Counted from the stretch's first letter, positions 51,538 to 60,187 are shown. The stretch: DNA of 64,000 bases from Clostridiales bacterium (GCA_003150355.1 QAMJ01000012.1:217531-281530), one strand, 5' to 3'. Notes: generated from the sequence alone by a model not told the origin. Program-made: numbers and translations.

Positions 51538-52299
51538 ATGGACTATTATAATATAGAAGCGTTTGACGCGACGGGGCTTGTGAAAACCGTCTTCACCTCT
51601 AAGGGGCACGGCTGCTGGCTCAGCAACTCTGAGGATGGGCACCGCGGCTACCGCGAGGTGCTCAGCCACCTTGGCCTGACGGAAAAGGACATCGTCTCCA
51701 CCTTCCAGCGGCATACGGACATTGTGCGCCCCGTCACCCATGCCGATGCCGGGATGAACACTTTCTGGCGCAGCGACCCCGTTGAGCCCGCCGATGGAAT
51801 TATCACGAATGAGCGCGGGCTGCTGCTGACCTCCATGGAGTCGGACTGCACCCCGGTCTATCTGCTCGACACGGTGAATAAGGCCATCGGCATGGTCCAC
51901 AGCGGCTGGAAGGGGACGGCTTCTCTCATCGCTGTCAAAGCCGTAGAGAAAATGCGCCAGGAGTACGGCACGGATCCGGAAAATGTCATGGCCGCTTTCG
52001 GCCCATGTATATGCCGCCGCTGCTATGAGGTCGGTGGGGAACTGATGGAGCCGTTTCGGGTCAATTATAGTCAGAGTGATATCACCCGGCTCTTCCTGCC
52101 GAAGCCCAACGGGAAGTATACCCTGGATGTGAATTTTGCCATACGCCTCTCGCTCGAACGCTGCGGCGTGCGCCCGGACAGGATATATGACTGCGGCCTG
52201 TGTACCTACCATGACGGCCGGTTTTACTCGCACCGGCGGCAGCTGCATGACGGCGGACCCGGCGCGGATCATATGCTCACCGCGATAATGCTTGTATGA
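51538..52299 (+). CDS. pgeF: PgeF/YfiH-type multicopper-oxidase-fold amidase
   Basis: 253 residues of the DUF152 (polyphenol oxidase) family. The zinc-site motifs are visible: HADAG near 63, SDCTPVYLLD near 103 and HSGWKGTASL near 122. In E. coli PgeF removes wrongly inserted L-Ser from UDP-MurNAc-peptide precursors, a peptidoglycan editing role. GGAGAG precedes the ATG at 51538. Followed after 16 bases by the YunG-like gene, so they form a small operon. Confidence 0.9.
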   Translation: MDYYNIEAFDATGLVKTVFTSKGHGCWLSNSEDGHRGYREVLSHLGLTEKDIVSTFQRHTDIVRPVTHADAGMNTFWRSDPVEPADGIITNERGLLLTSMESDCTPVYLLDTVNKAIGMVHSGWKGTASLIAVKAVEKMRQEYGTDPENVMAAFGPCICRRCYEVGGELMEPFRVNYSQSDITRLFLPKPNGKYTLDVNFAIRLSLERCGVRPDRIYDCGLCTYHDGRFYSHRRQLHDGGPGADHMLTAIMLV

Positions 52300-52315
52300 T
52301 CAAGGAGTTGAAGAT

Positions 52316-52795
52316 ATGTCAATAAAGCTTATGGAGAACACCGGATATAAATATGACCCCGTTTACCGCTTCTGCGGCTGGGAGCATGCGGAGGATATCC
52401 GCCCCGTTAAGACCTGCGGCGCTGAGACGATAGGCGAGTTTTATCTCGCCTGCCTCAAGGCGTGGAGCGTGGAGACCTGCTCAGAACGCTTCCGCCCCGA
52501 GTGGTCGGCGGCCAACCCCAGTGTCGGTCAGTGTACTATCACCGCGGCGCTGGTGTATGAGTTCTTCGGCGGCGAGGTATATTCTCTGCCGCTCGACGGC
52601 GGCGGGCGGCACAGCTTCAATCGCATCGGCGGCGTGTTCATCGATCTGGCAAGCGAGCAGTTCGGCAGAAACGCCCTGCCTGACTTCTCCATTGCAGAGC
52701 CTGCCGACCCGTCGTCTCTTCTCACCGGCGGGGACAAGGCGGAGCGCTGCGCCCTGCTGCGTGAGCGCCTGCTGACTGTGCTCGCAAAGCATTGA
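52316..52795 (+). CDS. YunG-like protein, putative papain-fold hydrolase
   Basis: 159 residues. The core SAANPSVGQCTITAALVYEFFGGEVYSLP followed by RHSFNRIGG and FIDLASEQFG resembles the YunG group, in which Cys (GQC), His (RHS) and Asp (IDL) line up as in cysteine peptidases or transglutaminases. Activity has not been shown for the family to my knowledge. AAGGAG precedes the ATG at 52316. Coupled to pgeF, hinting at peptidoglycan or peptide handling, by context only. Confidence 0.72.
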   Translation: MSIKLMENTGYKYDPVYRFCGWEHAEDIRPVKTCGAETIGEFYLACLKAWSVETCSERFRPEWSAANPSVGQCTITAALVYEFFGGEVYSLPLDGGGRHSFNRIGGVFIDLASEQFGRNALPDFSIAEPADPSSLLTGGDKAERCALLRERLLTVLAKH

Positions 52796-52920
52796 AAACA
52801 CTGCACCTACGCGATTCTAACGCGCGGGTGCTTTTATATCAAAAAGCCTTGTCAAAATGATGACATTCAGCTATAATCATATTCAGGGATAGAAACAAAA
52901 AATGGATAGGAGAGGTAATT

Positions 52921-55602
52921 ATGGCACAGCTCAGACCCAAAATAGTTAAGCTCGCAAAGATCATAGGCGGCGCCTCCGGTATGCTCGTCAAGATAGATGA
53001 GAATGCCCCGGAATACTACTGCATGGCCGATATCGTGACCGACGAAGAGGCCGATATTGCCATTGCCGCCGGGCTTCGCAAGGAACGCACGGCGCAGTGG
53101 CTGGCGGATAAGGTCGGCAGGACGGTGGAGGAGATACAGCCCTCGCTCGACAGGCTTGTGTACTATGGCGTCTTCCGCCGCTGCAAGATCGACGGCACGG
53201 ATGAGGACAGCTATTTCATGCAGATCTTCGCACCTGGCATCCTCGAAATGATGGTCAACAATCAGGAGCTTCTGCATGAGCACCCGGAGGTTGGCCGTGC
53301 GTTTGAGGAATATACCCGCCTGCGTATGCAGAGCATGGGACCCATCCTGCCGGACGGCTACGGGCTCATGCGTGTTATCCCGGTGGAGAGTGCGATAGAG
53401 GGCATCCCCGGCGTGACCGATGACGAGCGCCTGAGCCACTATCTTGATAAATACGATATTTTCTCCGTCTCGCCCTGCTCCTGCCGCGCCTCGCGCACGA
53501 GCCTCGGCGACGGCTGCGGCCATCTCGCGGAGGATATGTGCGTGCAGATGGGCAAGGGCGCGGAGCACTACATACGCACCGGCCGTGCAAGGCAGATAAC
53601 GCGCGAGGAAGCGCTTGAAATAGTCAAGCGCGCCGAGGAAAACGGCCTCATGCACGATATCCCGAACATAGAGGGAGCGGGCGAGAGCGCCGCAATCTGC
53701 AACTGCTGCGCCTGCGCCTGCTTCGGCCTGCGCGCGGGGCTGATGTTCGGCGCGCGCGACGCGATCCGCTCAAACTTCGTCGCCGAAGTGGACGAGGCAA
53801 AGTGCGTCGCCTGTGCGCAGTGCGTCGAGGTCTGCCCCGGAAACGCCCTGAAGCTCGGCCAGAAGCTCTGCGCCGACTGCGCGCTGCCAGAACCTGAATA
53901 CACCAAGGTCACCGAGACCTTCAATTTCGCCAAGGCCGTCAATGAAAACTACCGCGAGAACCGCGAGGACGTTATGCCCACCGGCACTGCCCCTTGCAAG
54001 GCCGCCTGCCCTGCGCACGTCCCCGTGCAGGGCTATCTGAAGCTTGCCGCGCAGGGCAGATACACCGACGCGCTGGAGCTTATAAAGAAAGAGAACCCGT
54101 TCCCGGCAGTCTGCGGACGCATATGCAACAAGCGCTGCGAGGCCGAATGCACCCGCGGCAGCGTCGATGAAGCCGTCGCGATAGACGAGGTCAAGCGATT
54201 TATCGCAGACCATGACATGAACGAGGCGACGCGCTTTATCCCCAAGATGGTGAACCAGATCGGCAGACCTTATACCGAGAAAATAGCAATCATCGGCGCG
54301 GGCCCTGCCGGTATGAGCTGCGCATATTACCTTGCAAACAAGGGCTACCCCGTCACGGTGTTTGACCGTAACCCCGTCCCCGGCGGCATGCTCACGCTCG
54401 GCATACCGGCCTTCCGTCTTGAAAAGGACGTGCTCAATGCCGAGATAGATATCCTCCGCGAGATGGGCGTTGAGTTCCGCTGCGGCGTCGAGGTCGGAAA
54501 GGACGTCACGATCCAGCAGCTTCGGGACGAGGGCTACAAGGGCTTCTATCTCGCCATCGGCGCACAGAAGTCTGCAAAGCTCAATATCCCCGGCGAGGAG
54601 CTCGAGGGCGTGTTCGGCGGCGTGGAGTTCCTGCGAGAGATGAACCTCGGCAATAAGCCTGCAGTCGGCAAGCGCTGCGCGGTCATAGGCGGCGGCAATG
54701 TCGCGATGGATGTGTGCCGCAGCGCGGGGCGTCTCGGCGCGGAGGAGACCTATATCATCTACCGCCGCTCTCAGGACGAAATGCCTGCCGACCCCGAAGA
54801 GGTCAAAGAGGCGATGGAAGAGGGCGTGAAGTTCCGCTTCCTCAACGCACCTGTCGAGATCATCGGCCGTGACGGCAAGGTCAGCGCGCTCAAGGTCGAA
54901 GCAATGGAGCTTGGCGAGCCTGACGAGAAGGGACGCCGCAGACCTATCGGCACCGGTAAGTTTGAGACGATAGAGCTTGACAGCGTGATCGGCGCGATCG
55001 GCCAGACCGTCGACTGGGGCGGCCTCGATGTGGGCAGACTCGTGACGACGAAGAAAGGCACCGCCGAGGCTGACGCCCTGACCTATCAGACCGCGCAGCC
55101 GGACATCTTTGTGGGCGGTGACTGCTATACCGGTCCGAGCTTTGCCATCAACGCAATAGCCGCAGGCAAAGAAGCGGCGATATCGCTGCACCGCTATGTC
55201 CACCCCGGCCAGACGCTGACCGCGGGGCGCGACAGACGTGAGTACCGGGCGCTCGACAAGGAGCACGTCATGCTCGATGTGGCGTCGTTTGACAATGACC
55301 GCCGCCAGCAGCCGGGCTATAACGCGGCAAAGGCCAAGACCTTTGCGGATGCGCGCGTGACATTTACGGAGGAGCAGGTACGCAGGGAGTGCGCCCGCTG
55401 CCTCGGCTGCGGCGCGACAAAGGTCGACAGCTATCTCTGCATCGGCTGCGGCCTGTGCACCACAAAATGCAAGTTCGACGCGATCCATCTCAAGAAAGTG
55501 CGCGACTGGCACGCCAAGCCCTTTGAGGCAATGCCCATCAAGGTCGCGGAAAATCTCGTCAAGCGCACCGGCGGCATCGTCAAGAAAGCGGTCGCGAAGT
55601 AA
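52921..55602 (+). CDS. Multi-cluster FAD-dependent oxidoreductase (GltD/NfnB-like) with N-terminal iron-sulfur extension
   Basis: 893 residues. Residues 1-280: winged-helix-like segment, then Cys groups PCSCRAS near 183 and NCCACACFGLRAG near 260. Residues 290-335: ferredoxin motif CVACAQCVEVCPGNAL plus CADC. Residues 355-800: GltD-like module with cluster region PCKAACPAHVPVQGYL and CGRICNKRCEAEC, FAD site IGAGPAGMSCAYYLA near 458, and NAD(P)H site IGGGNVAMDVCRSAGRLGA near 590. C-terminal ferredoxin motif CIGCGLCTTKC near 840. A soluble NAD(P)H:ferredoxin-type electron hub; partner unknown. Its stop overlaps the hypA start (TAATG). Confidence 0.88.
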   Translation: MAQLRPKIVKLAKIIGGASGMLVKIDENAPEYYCMADIVTDEEADIAIAAGLRKERTAQWLADKVGRTVEEIQPSLDRLVYYGVFRRCKIDGTDEDSYFMQIFAPGILEMMVNNQELLHEHPEVGRAFEEYTRLRMQSMGPILPDGYGLMRVIPVESAIEGIPGVTDDERLSHYLDKYDIFSVSPCSCRASRTSLGDGCGHLAEDMCVQMGKGAEHYIRTGRARQITREEALEIVKRAEENGLMHDIPNIEGAGESAAICNCCACACFGLRAGLMFGARDAIRSNFVAEVDEAKCVACAQCVEVCPGNALKLGQKLCADCALPEPEYTKVTETFNFAKAVNENYRENREDVMPTGTAPCKAACPAHVPVQGYLKLAAQGRYTDALELIKKENPFPAVCGRICNKRCEAECTRGSVDEAVAIDEVKRFIADHDMNEATRFIPKMVNQIGRPYTEKIAIIGAGPAGMSCAYYLANKGYPVTVFDRNPVPGGMLTLGIPAFRLEKDVLNAEIDILREMGVEFRCGVEVGKDVTIQQLRDEGYKGFYLAIGAQKSAKLNIPGEELEGVFGGVEFLREMNLGNKPAVGKRCAVIGGGNVAMDVCRSAGRLGAEETYIIYRRSQDEMPADPEEVKEAMEEGVKFRFLNAPVEIIGRDGKVSALKVEAMELGEPDEKGRRRPIGTGKFETIELDSVIGAIGQTVDWGGLDVGRLVTTKKGTAEADALTYQTAQPDIFVGGDCYTGPSFAINAIAAGKEAAISLHRYVHPGQTLTAGRDRREYRALDKEHVMLDVASFDNDRRQQPGYNAAKAKTFADARVTFTEEQVRRECARCLGCGATKVDSYLCIGCGLCTTKCKFDAIHLKKVRDWHAKPFEAMPIKVAENLVKRTGGIVKKAVAK

Positions 55603-55943
55603 TGCACGAGCTGGGTATATGCGACGCGCTGCTCAAGATGGTCGACAGCGTCGCGAAGGACGAGGAGCTCGAGTGCGTGAAAAAGGTCACCGTTGAGGTT
55701 GGCACGCTCTCGGGCGTCATCCCGGCGTATCTTTCCGACTGCTGGACGGCCGTGACGGACGGAACGGCGTATCAGGATACGCGCTTCGTCGTCGAAACGC
55801 TGCCGGGTACGGCGCGCTGCCTTGACTGCGGCGCGGAGTTCATCGCCGAGCTTGAGCAGCTGCGCTGCCCGAACTGCGGTGGAGAGAAGCTCACGCCGCT
55901 CACCGGGCGCGACCTGACGCTGAAGGAAATAGAAGCGTATTAG
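55602..55943 (+). CDS. hypA: Hydrogenase maturation nickel chaperone HypA
   Basis: 113 residues. Begins MHELGI, whose first residues and His2 bind nickel, and has the structural zinc site CLDCGAEF ... CPNCGG. Delivers Ni to NiFe-hydrogenase or urease precursors together with HypB. No hypB, other hyp genes or hydrogenase subunits lie within the window, yet the gene is translationally coupled to the flavoprotein before it, an unusual association. No separate ribosome binding site is evident beyond the upstream coding sequence. Confidence 0.9.
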   Translation: MHELGICDALLKMVDSVAKDEELECVKKVTVEVGTLSGVIPAYLSDCWTAVTDGTAYQDTRFVVETLPGTARCLDCGAEFIAELEQLRCPNCGGEKLTPLTGRDLTLKEIEAY

Positions 55944-55956
55944 TGGAACAATAAAT

Positions 55957-55991
55957 CAGGAGCAGCCGTCCATTTTGGACGACTGCTCCTG
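55957..55991 (+). terminator. Hairpin after hypA
   Basis: CAGGAGCAG-C-CGTCC / GGACG-A-CTGCTCCTG with a 4-base loop; no T-tract. Confidence 0.55.
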
Positions 55992-56190
55992 GAACCTGCC
56001 AATCTTGAGTAGAAATAGGAGAGTATATCGCTGAAGTATCGAGAAAATACGCAAGATAATAAGCAAGTTGTTGTATGCTCCATACTTGACGGATGATACA
56101 GTTGACATGAAAGTCGGGTAACTTTTTTATCATGTTTTAAGCGGGTTGGCTATGCGCTTGATAAACGTAGGCCAAACGTGCTACATATGC

Positions 56191-56231
56191 TTGATTTTCC
56201 TTCTGTCGTAGCTTATAATAAGGGCAGAAGG
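56191..56231 (+). promoter_or_regulatory. Promoter and operator of the RelBE operon
   Basis: TTGATT (56191), 17 bases, TATAAT (56214). Arms CCTTCTG (56199-56205) and CAGAAGG (56225-56231) flank the -10 and reach into the ribosome binding site, as expected for antitoxin autorepression. Confidence 0.7.
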
Positions 56232-56241
56232 AGGAATCGCA

Positions 56242-56550
56242 ATGGATCATAATATATCTGCTGCTCCTAAAAGTGAGATCTATCATTTTCGCATAAACCC
56301 CGAAGTTAAGCGTCAAGTCGAAGAGGTCTATGCTAAAAACGGTTTGAGCTTTACCCAGGCCATAAATGTGTTTATCCAGCAATCACTCAATGTCGGCGGC
56401 TTTCCGTTCCTGGTATCTTCAGATAACGCCGAGCTGCTCAAAGCTGCTGCACTAAAAAAGCTCATGGGTGAACTTGAGCAAGGCAAGCAGTCCGGCGATT
56501 TCATAAGCAACGAGACCGCAATTGAAATGCTGGATGTAGATAAGCTATGA
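56242..56550 (+). CDS. relB: RelB/DinJ-type antitoxin
   Basis: 102 residues. N-terminal ribbon-helix-helix for DNA binding (YHFRINPEVKRQVEEVYAKNGLSFTQAINVFIQQSL), then a C-terminal toxin-wrapping segment with a conserved short helix (ETAIEMLDVDKL). GGAGG is 7 bases before the ATG. Overlaps the toxin start by four bases (ATGA). Lower GC than its neighbours, consistent with transfer. Confidence 0.88.
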   Translation: MDHNISAAPKSEIYHFRINPEVKRQVEEVYAKNGLSFTQAINVFIQQSLNVGGFPFLVSSDNAELLKAAALKKLMGELEQGKQSGDFISNETAIEMLDVDKL

Positions 56551-56867
56551 AAGTTCAGTGGCGACCGGCTGCCATAGCCGATGTGCAGGCTACGCTCAAG
56601 TATATCAAATACAACCTGAAAAATCCGTCAGCGACCAGAGAGCTGAACTCAAGAATTTTTAACAGCATTTCTCTTTTGCGGGAAAACCCGTATATGGGAG
56701 CATTACTGAGCTTAAAGTTCGACCTTAATAAAACGGTACAATATAGATACTTGATTGTAAGCAAACAGATAGTCTTCTATGAGGTTATAGAAAACACTAT
56801 CGAGATCATACGGGTCTTGGACGCCCGCACAGATTATTTAAGTGTGCTGTTTACGAATGGAAACTAA
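56547..56867 (+). CDS. relE: RelE/ParE-type toxin
   Basis: 106 residues. Compact alpha/beta fold: KVQWRPAAIADVQATLKYIKYNL helix pair, then FNSISLLRENPYMGALLSL and a C-terminal strand pair with YLIVSKQIVFYEVIENTIEIIRVLDARTDY. The RVLDAR-xDY ending and central YRYLIV are typical for this superfamily. Either cleaves mRNA on the ribosome or poisons gyrase; sequence alone does not settle it. Confidence 0.87.
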   Translation: MKVQWRPAAIADVQATLKYIKYNLKNPSATRELNSRIFNSISLLRENPYMGALLSLKFDLNKTVQYRYLIVSKQIVFYEVIENTIEIIRVLDARTDYLSVLFTNGN

Positions 56868-56907
56868 ACCAGAGATTTTCCAACCGCTGATTGGAAAATC
56901 TCTGGTT
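56867..56907. terminator. Terminator of the RelBE operon
   Basis: Perfect 17-bp arms around a 7-base loop (AACCAGAGATTTTCCAA and its complement), starting within the toxin stop codon; only a short TCTC tail. Confidence 0.65.
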
Positions 56908-56909
56908 CT

Positions 56910-57122
56910 CTATTCTTCTGACCTCTCGCAGGAAACGAGAAGTCTTTGCCGCCCGCCGGTATTCGGCGGATAGCAGGTCAGAAGAGTCACAAGGTCACAC
57001 CCATCCTGTATCTTTATCGCATCTACATCGTCTGGGGAAATAACCTGTATATCCGTTACCTCGTACTTCATCAGCGTCCAGATGTTGTCTATGTAAACAG
57101 TGTCGCCGATTCTGTTGTCTAT
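56910..57122 (-). pseudogene. C-terminal relic of a sortase
   Basis: On the minus strand 70 codons read IGDTVYIDNIWTLMKYEVTD ... ISPDDVDAIKIQDGCDLVTL and then LTCYPPNTGGRQRLLVSCER. The TLLTC motif holds the catalytic Cys and GRQRLLV the catalytic Arg of class B/C-type sortases, but the N-terminal two thirds with the catalytic His are gone: a TGA stop lies just upstream. No start or ribosome binding site. A dead fragment next to a tRNA. Confidence 0.85.
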
Positions 57123-57193
57123 TCAATTCACCTGCTTATCTCTCGCTCACAACATCCACCAACTCACAGATAAACTCTGAAATCCCGTTAAAC

Positions 57194-57209
57194 GGCGGTT
57201 CGAGTCCGG
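57194..57209 (+). repeat. 16-bp tRNA-derived sequence, inverted relative to tRNA-Leu
   Basis: GGTTCGAGTCCGGTCA is identical to the T-arm part of the tRNA-Leu gene 150 bases away but on the opposite strand (57343-57358). Probably a scar of past integration or rearrangement. Confidence 0.6.
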
Positions 57210-57243
57210 TCAGTCGCTCAAAAACAGAGGTTGTCATCAATGG

Positions 57244-57283
57244 AAAAATAAAAAGCTTTCCGAGCTGAAAAAGCCCGGAAAGC
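57244..57283 (-). terminator. Terminator of tRNA-Leu
   Basis: GCTTTCCG-GC / GC-CGGAAAGC and then TTTTTATTTTT on the minus strand. A second perfect 13-bp hairpin (57285-57317, TTGATGACACTGC arms) lies between it and the tRNA. Confidence 0.85.
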
Positions 57284-57333
57284 CTTGATGACACTGCATT
57301 GGGAGCAGTGTCATCAAAATTGGCTGACCATGA

Positions 57334-57419
57334 TGGTGCCGGTGACCGGACTCGAACCGGTATACTGTTGCCAGCGAGGGATTTTAAGTCCCTTGTGTCT
57401 ACCATTTCACCACACCGGC
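57334..57419 (-). tRNA. tRNA-Leu (anticodon UAA)
   Basis: 86 nt including an encoded CCA. Acceptor GCCGGTG / CACCGGC, D-arm with GTGAAATGGTAGACAC, anticodon loop CTTAAAA, long variable arm as expected for leucine, and T-arm GGTTCGAGTCC. Reads UUA/UUG codons. The six bases before the discriminator and the arms are fully paired, so the gene is intact. Confidence 0.93.
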
Positions 57420-57558
57420 AGGTGTGTATAACAATTTACCACTCATTGGCCCGATAGTCAAGTCATGGGTGTACCATTTACTGACAAGGAACTTTTTTAC
57501 AAAAAGCGCGTCTATATACCCGATCGACAGATCCAAAACGGAATGCGGAGGTACATGA

Positions 57559-57714
57559 ATGCAGCAAGCTGTTTCACTGATGCTCACCGGTATATGGATG
57601 CTGGTGCTGATAAATGAAAGCGCGCGGATGACCGCGCTGCCCGAGACGAAGTCCCCGGCTTACATCGACGGCAAAATAGAACCGCCGCCGAGTGACAGTG
57701 ACTCTGAAAACTGA
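57559..57714 (+). CDS. 51-residue single-helix membrane protein
   Basis: Begins MQQAVSLMLTGIWMLVLINE, one hydrophobic helix, followed by a polar tail rich in Pro, Ser and Asp (PPPSDSDSEN at the end). GGAGG is 7 bases before the ATG. An alternative ATG five bases upstream gives a shorter unrelated frame. No homologue known to me; it lies alone between the tRNA and a terminator. Confidence 0.5.
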   Translation: MQQAVSLMLTGIWMLVLINESARMTALPETKSPAYIDGKIEPPPSDSDSEN

Positions 57715-57730
57715 ATACAACCACAGCCAT

Positions 57731-57754
57731 GAAGCCCGGAGCGATCCGGGCTTC
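57731..57754. terminator. Terminator hairpin
   Basis: Perfect 10-bp arms GAAGCCCGGA / TCCGGGCTTC closed by GCGA, between convergent genes; tails AATTGC and ATGGC are weak. Confidence 0.7.
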
Positions 57755-57783
57755 AATTGCGTTATGAGCATTTTACTTCGACG

Positions 57784-60045
57784 TTACACGTCCGCGTCGC
57801 GCAGGACCTTGCCGGCCATCACGCGCGTGCCGAGCAGCCAGACGATATCGTTATCCTGAATGGTCATGTTGACATCCGGCTGGACAATGGGCAGGTTGCC
57901 GCGCTGCAGGCCAAGGATCATGCAGTCATAGTTCTCGCGGATGCCGCTGTCCTTTATGCTGCGCCCGTCAAGGGAGTCGCCCTTATCAACGTGCAGCGCG
58001 TAGGAATACAGGCCGCCCTCCGCCTTGCCCTCGGAGCCGATATACTCTCTGAGCGTCGGCGCGTCGGCGCTCTCCTCAAGGCCGAGGCTGAGACGCAGCG
58101 TACGCAGGTTCTCCCGCTCGCCGACGACATAGATCGTGTCCCCGGCGGCAAGCGCCGTGTTCCCGGCGGGCATGTTCTTTCTGCGCTTACCGTGGACAAG
58201 CTTTATAACATTGACGCCGAAGCGACGACCCCAGCCGAGATCCTTGAGGCTCTGTCCGGTAAAGCCGGCAGGCAGGGAGAACGAATCCACGCAGAGCTTT
58301 TCATCGAGCCACTGCTCATATTCGCCGCTGTCGGAGAAGTGCTGGAGCTGGCGTTCATTGAGGTTTGTAAGGAAGCGCGCCTCAACATTGAGGTATGCCG
58401 AGGCAAGCCAACCCGTGCGCGAGGCGAGCAGCAGCGCCGCGACTATGACCGGCAGCAGCCACGCGCTGCCGATACCGGCGATGTTCCGAAGCGGAATGAA
58501 TGCGATGAGGGCGATGAGCAGTATCCTTATCCCGGACAACGCCATGAGCGGCAGGCGGAAGCTGCGCTTTTTCATCCACAGCACAGTATACTGCGGGGAG
58601 CGCGTATCGAGCATGGGGCGGATAAACAGCGCCATGCCGAGATAGATGACTGCGAGCGTGACGGCCTTTGCGGCAGACGCAGATGGCAGCGCGGTCTCGA
58701 GCAGCGGCAGCAGCCAGTACCGGCCGATGATGCCAATGCCCGCCATTATGACGCCGTAGAGCGCGACAGTGCGGATATAACGGCTGAGGAAAGCGGACCA
58801 GTCGCTGTCCTGCTCCTTCTCGCTCTGCTCCTCATCGGTGTAGCGCTCGAGCTTCTGAGTAAGCTTCTCGGGCAGGAGCTTTACAACGAAAGCATAGATA
58901 TTATCGCTGTGCTTGATGAAGAACGGCGTTGTCAGCGTCGTGATGACGGAGACGGCGATGATGATAGGATAGATATAGTCCGCAATCACGCCGAGGGACA
59001 GGCCAAGGCTCGCTATGATAAAGGCGAATTCACCGATCTGCGCAAGCGAGCAGCCGCAGTGAACAGCATTCTTCAGGCTCTGCCCGGAGAGCAGCACCCC
59101 CATTGAGGAGAAGAACAGCTTGCCGACGATGGTGACAAGGGTGAGAACAAGGATCGGGACGATATACTTCACGACCATAGCGGGGTCAAGCATCATGCCG
59201 ACCGAGATGAAGAACACTGCGCCGAAGAGATCCTTTACCCCCTGCGTCAGATGCTCCACGCGCTCGGCATGTACCGTGCCCGCAAGCAGCGAGCCTGCGA
59301 GGAATGCGCCGAGAGCCGAGGAGAAGCCGAGGGCATCGGCCAGGAGCACCATACCGAAGCACAGGCCGAGGGAGACGACCAGCAGAGTCTCATCGCTCAT
59401 AAGAGGCGAAGCCTTGTTGAGCAGCGTCGGCAGCAGGTAGATACCGAGAATAAGCCAGAGCGCGAGATACAGCACCAGCATGCCAAGCTTCAGCGCAAGC
59501 GCCATACCGGAGATACCCTGCCCGACGGAAATGGTCGAGAGGATTATCATCATGAATATTCCCGCGATGTCCTCAATGACCAGTGTGCCGAACACAAGCT
59601 GGGCAAAGCGCTCCTTCTGGACGCCGAGATCATCAAAGGCCTTGATGATGATAGTGGTGGAGCTCATGGAGAGCATGCCGCCGAGGAAGACGCTGTCCAT
59701 CGTGCCCCAGCCGAGCGCCTGACCGACAAGGTAGCCGAAGAGCAGCATGCCGCCGACCTCGGTCAGGGCGGTTATGATAGCCGTGCCGCCGACGCTCACG
59801 AGCTTATGGAGATTGAACTCCAGCCCGAGGCCGAACATGAGGATTATTATGCCGATCTCGCTCCATGTGCTTATAGAAGCGCTGTCGGTGACGTTAAAGA
59901 AGAAGGGCATGTACGGGCCGATCAGAAAGCCCGCGAGTATGTAGCCCAAAACGAGCGGCTGATTCAGTTTTTTGAAAATGACGGTGACGATGCCGCCGGT
60001 CAGAAGTATGACAGCAAGGTCGGAAATAAGTTCAGGCAGATGCAA
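57784..60045 (-). CDS. Kef-type cation:proton antiporter (CPA2) with two TrkA-C domains
   Basis: 753 residues. Twelve-helix antiporter domain at 1-390 with LGYILAGFLIGPY, FGLGLEFNLHKL, and the ion-site region SLGLCFGMVLLADALGFSSALGAFLAG. A second group of about four helices follows at 430-560, then two TrkA-C (RCK_C) modules at about 590-670 and 680-753 that bind nucleotides or other ligands. Exchanges K+ or Na+ for protons. The TrkA-N Rossmann domain common in KefB/C is absent. Own promoter. Confidence 0.9.
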   Translation of the reverse strand: MHLPELISDLAVILLTGGIVTVIFKKLNQPLVLGYILAGFLIGPYMPFFFNVTDSASISTWSEIGIIILMFGLGLEFNLHKLVSVGGTAIITALTEVGGMLLFGYLVGQALGWGTMDSVFLGGMLSMSSTTIIIKAFDDLGVQKERFAQLVFGTLVIEDIAGIFMMIILSTISVGQGISGMALALKLGMLVLYLALWLILGIYLLPTLLNKASPLMSDETLLVVSLGLCFGMVLLADALGFSSALGAFLAGSLLAGTVHAERVEHLTQGVKDLFGAVFFISVGMMLDPAMVVKYIVPILVLTLVTIVGKLFFSSMGVLLSGQSLKNAVHCGCSLAQIGEFAFIIASLGLSLGVIADYIYPIIIAVSVITTLTTPFFIKHSDNIYAFVVKLLPEKLTQKLERYTDEEQSEKEQDSDWSAFLSRYIRTVALYGVIMAGIGIIGRYWLLPLLETALPSASAAKAVTLAVIYLGMALFIRPMLDTRSPQYTVLWMKKRSFRLPLMALSGIRILLIALIAFIPLRNIAGIGSAWLLPVIVAALLLASRTGWLASAYLNVEARFLTNLNERQLQHFSDSGEYEQWLDEKLCVDSFSLPAGFTGQSLKDLGWGRRFGVNVIKLVHGKRRKNMPAGNTALAAGDTIYVVGERENLRTLRLSLGLEESADAPTLREYIGSEGKAEGGLYSYALHVDKGDSLDGRSIKDSGIRENYDCMILGLQRGNLPIVQPDVNMTIQDNDIVWLLGTRVMAGKVLRDADV

Positions 60046-60111
60046 TATTAGTCCTCCGTTTCTGCCGCCGCGGCCATATCATGACCCGGCAGTGATTTCT
60101 TTTATGATACC

Positions 60112-60141
60112 ATTATACTAAATTTTACCCCCTGCGCACAA
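60112..60141 (-). promoter_or_regulatory. Promoter of the antiporter gene
   Basis: TTGTGC, 18 bases, TATAAT on the minus strand. Confidence 0.6.
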
Positions 60142-60187
60142 TGGCAAGCCTGTGAATTCTTTGTTAAGATATTTGGCTGTTAAGTCC

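Noticed and set aside
57136..57405. A frame on the minus strand covering tRNA-Leu and its terminator
   Set aside because: The text passes through the tRNA T-arm and hairpins; such frames over tRNA genes are artefacts.
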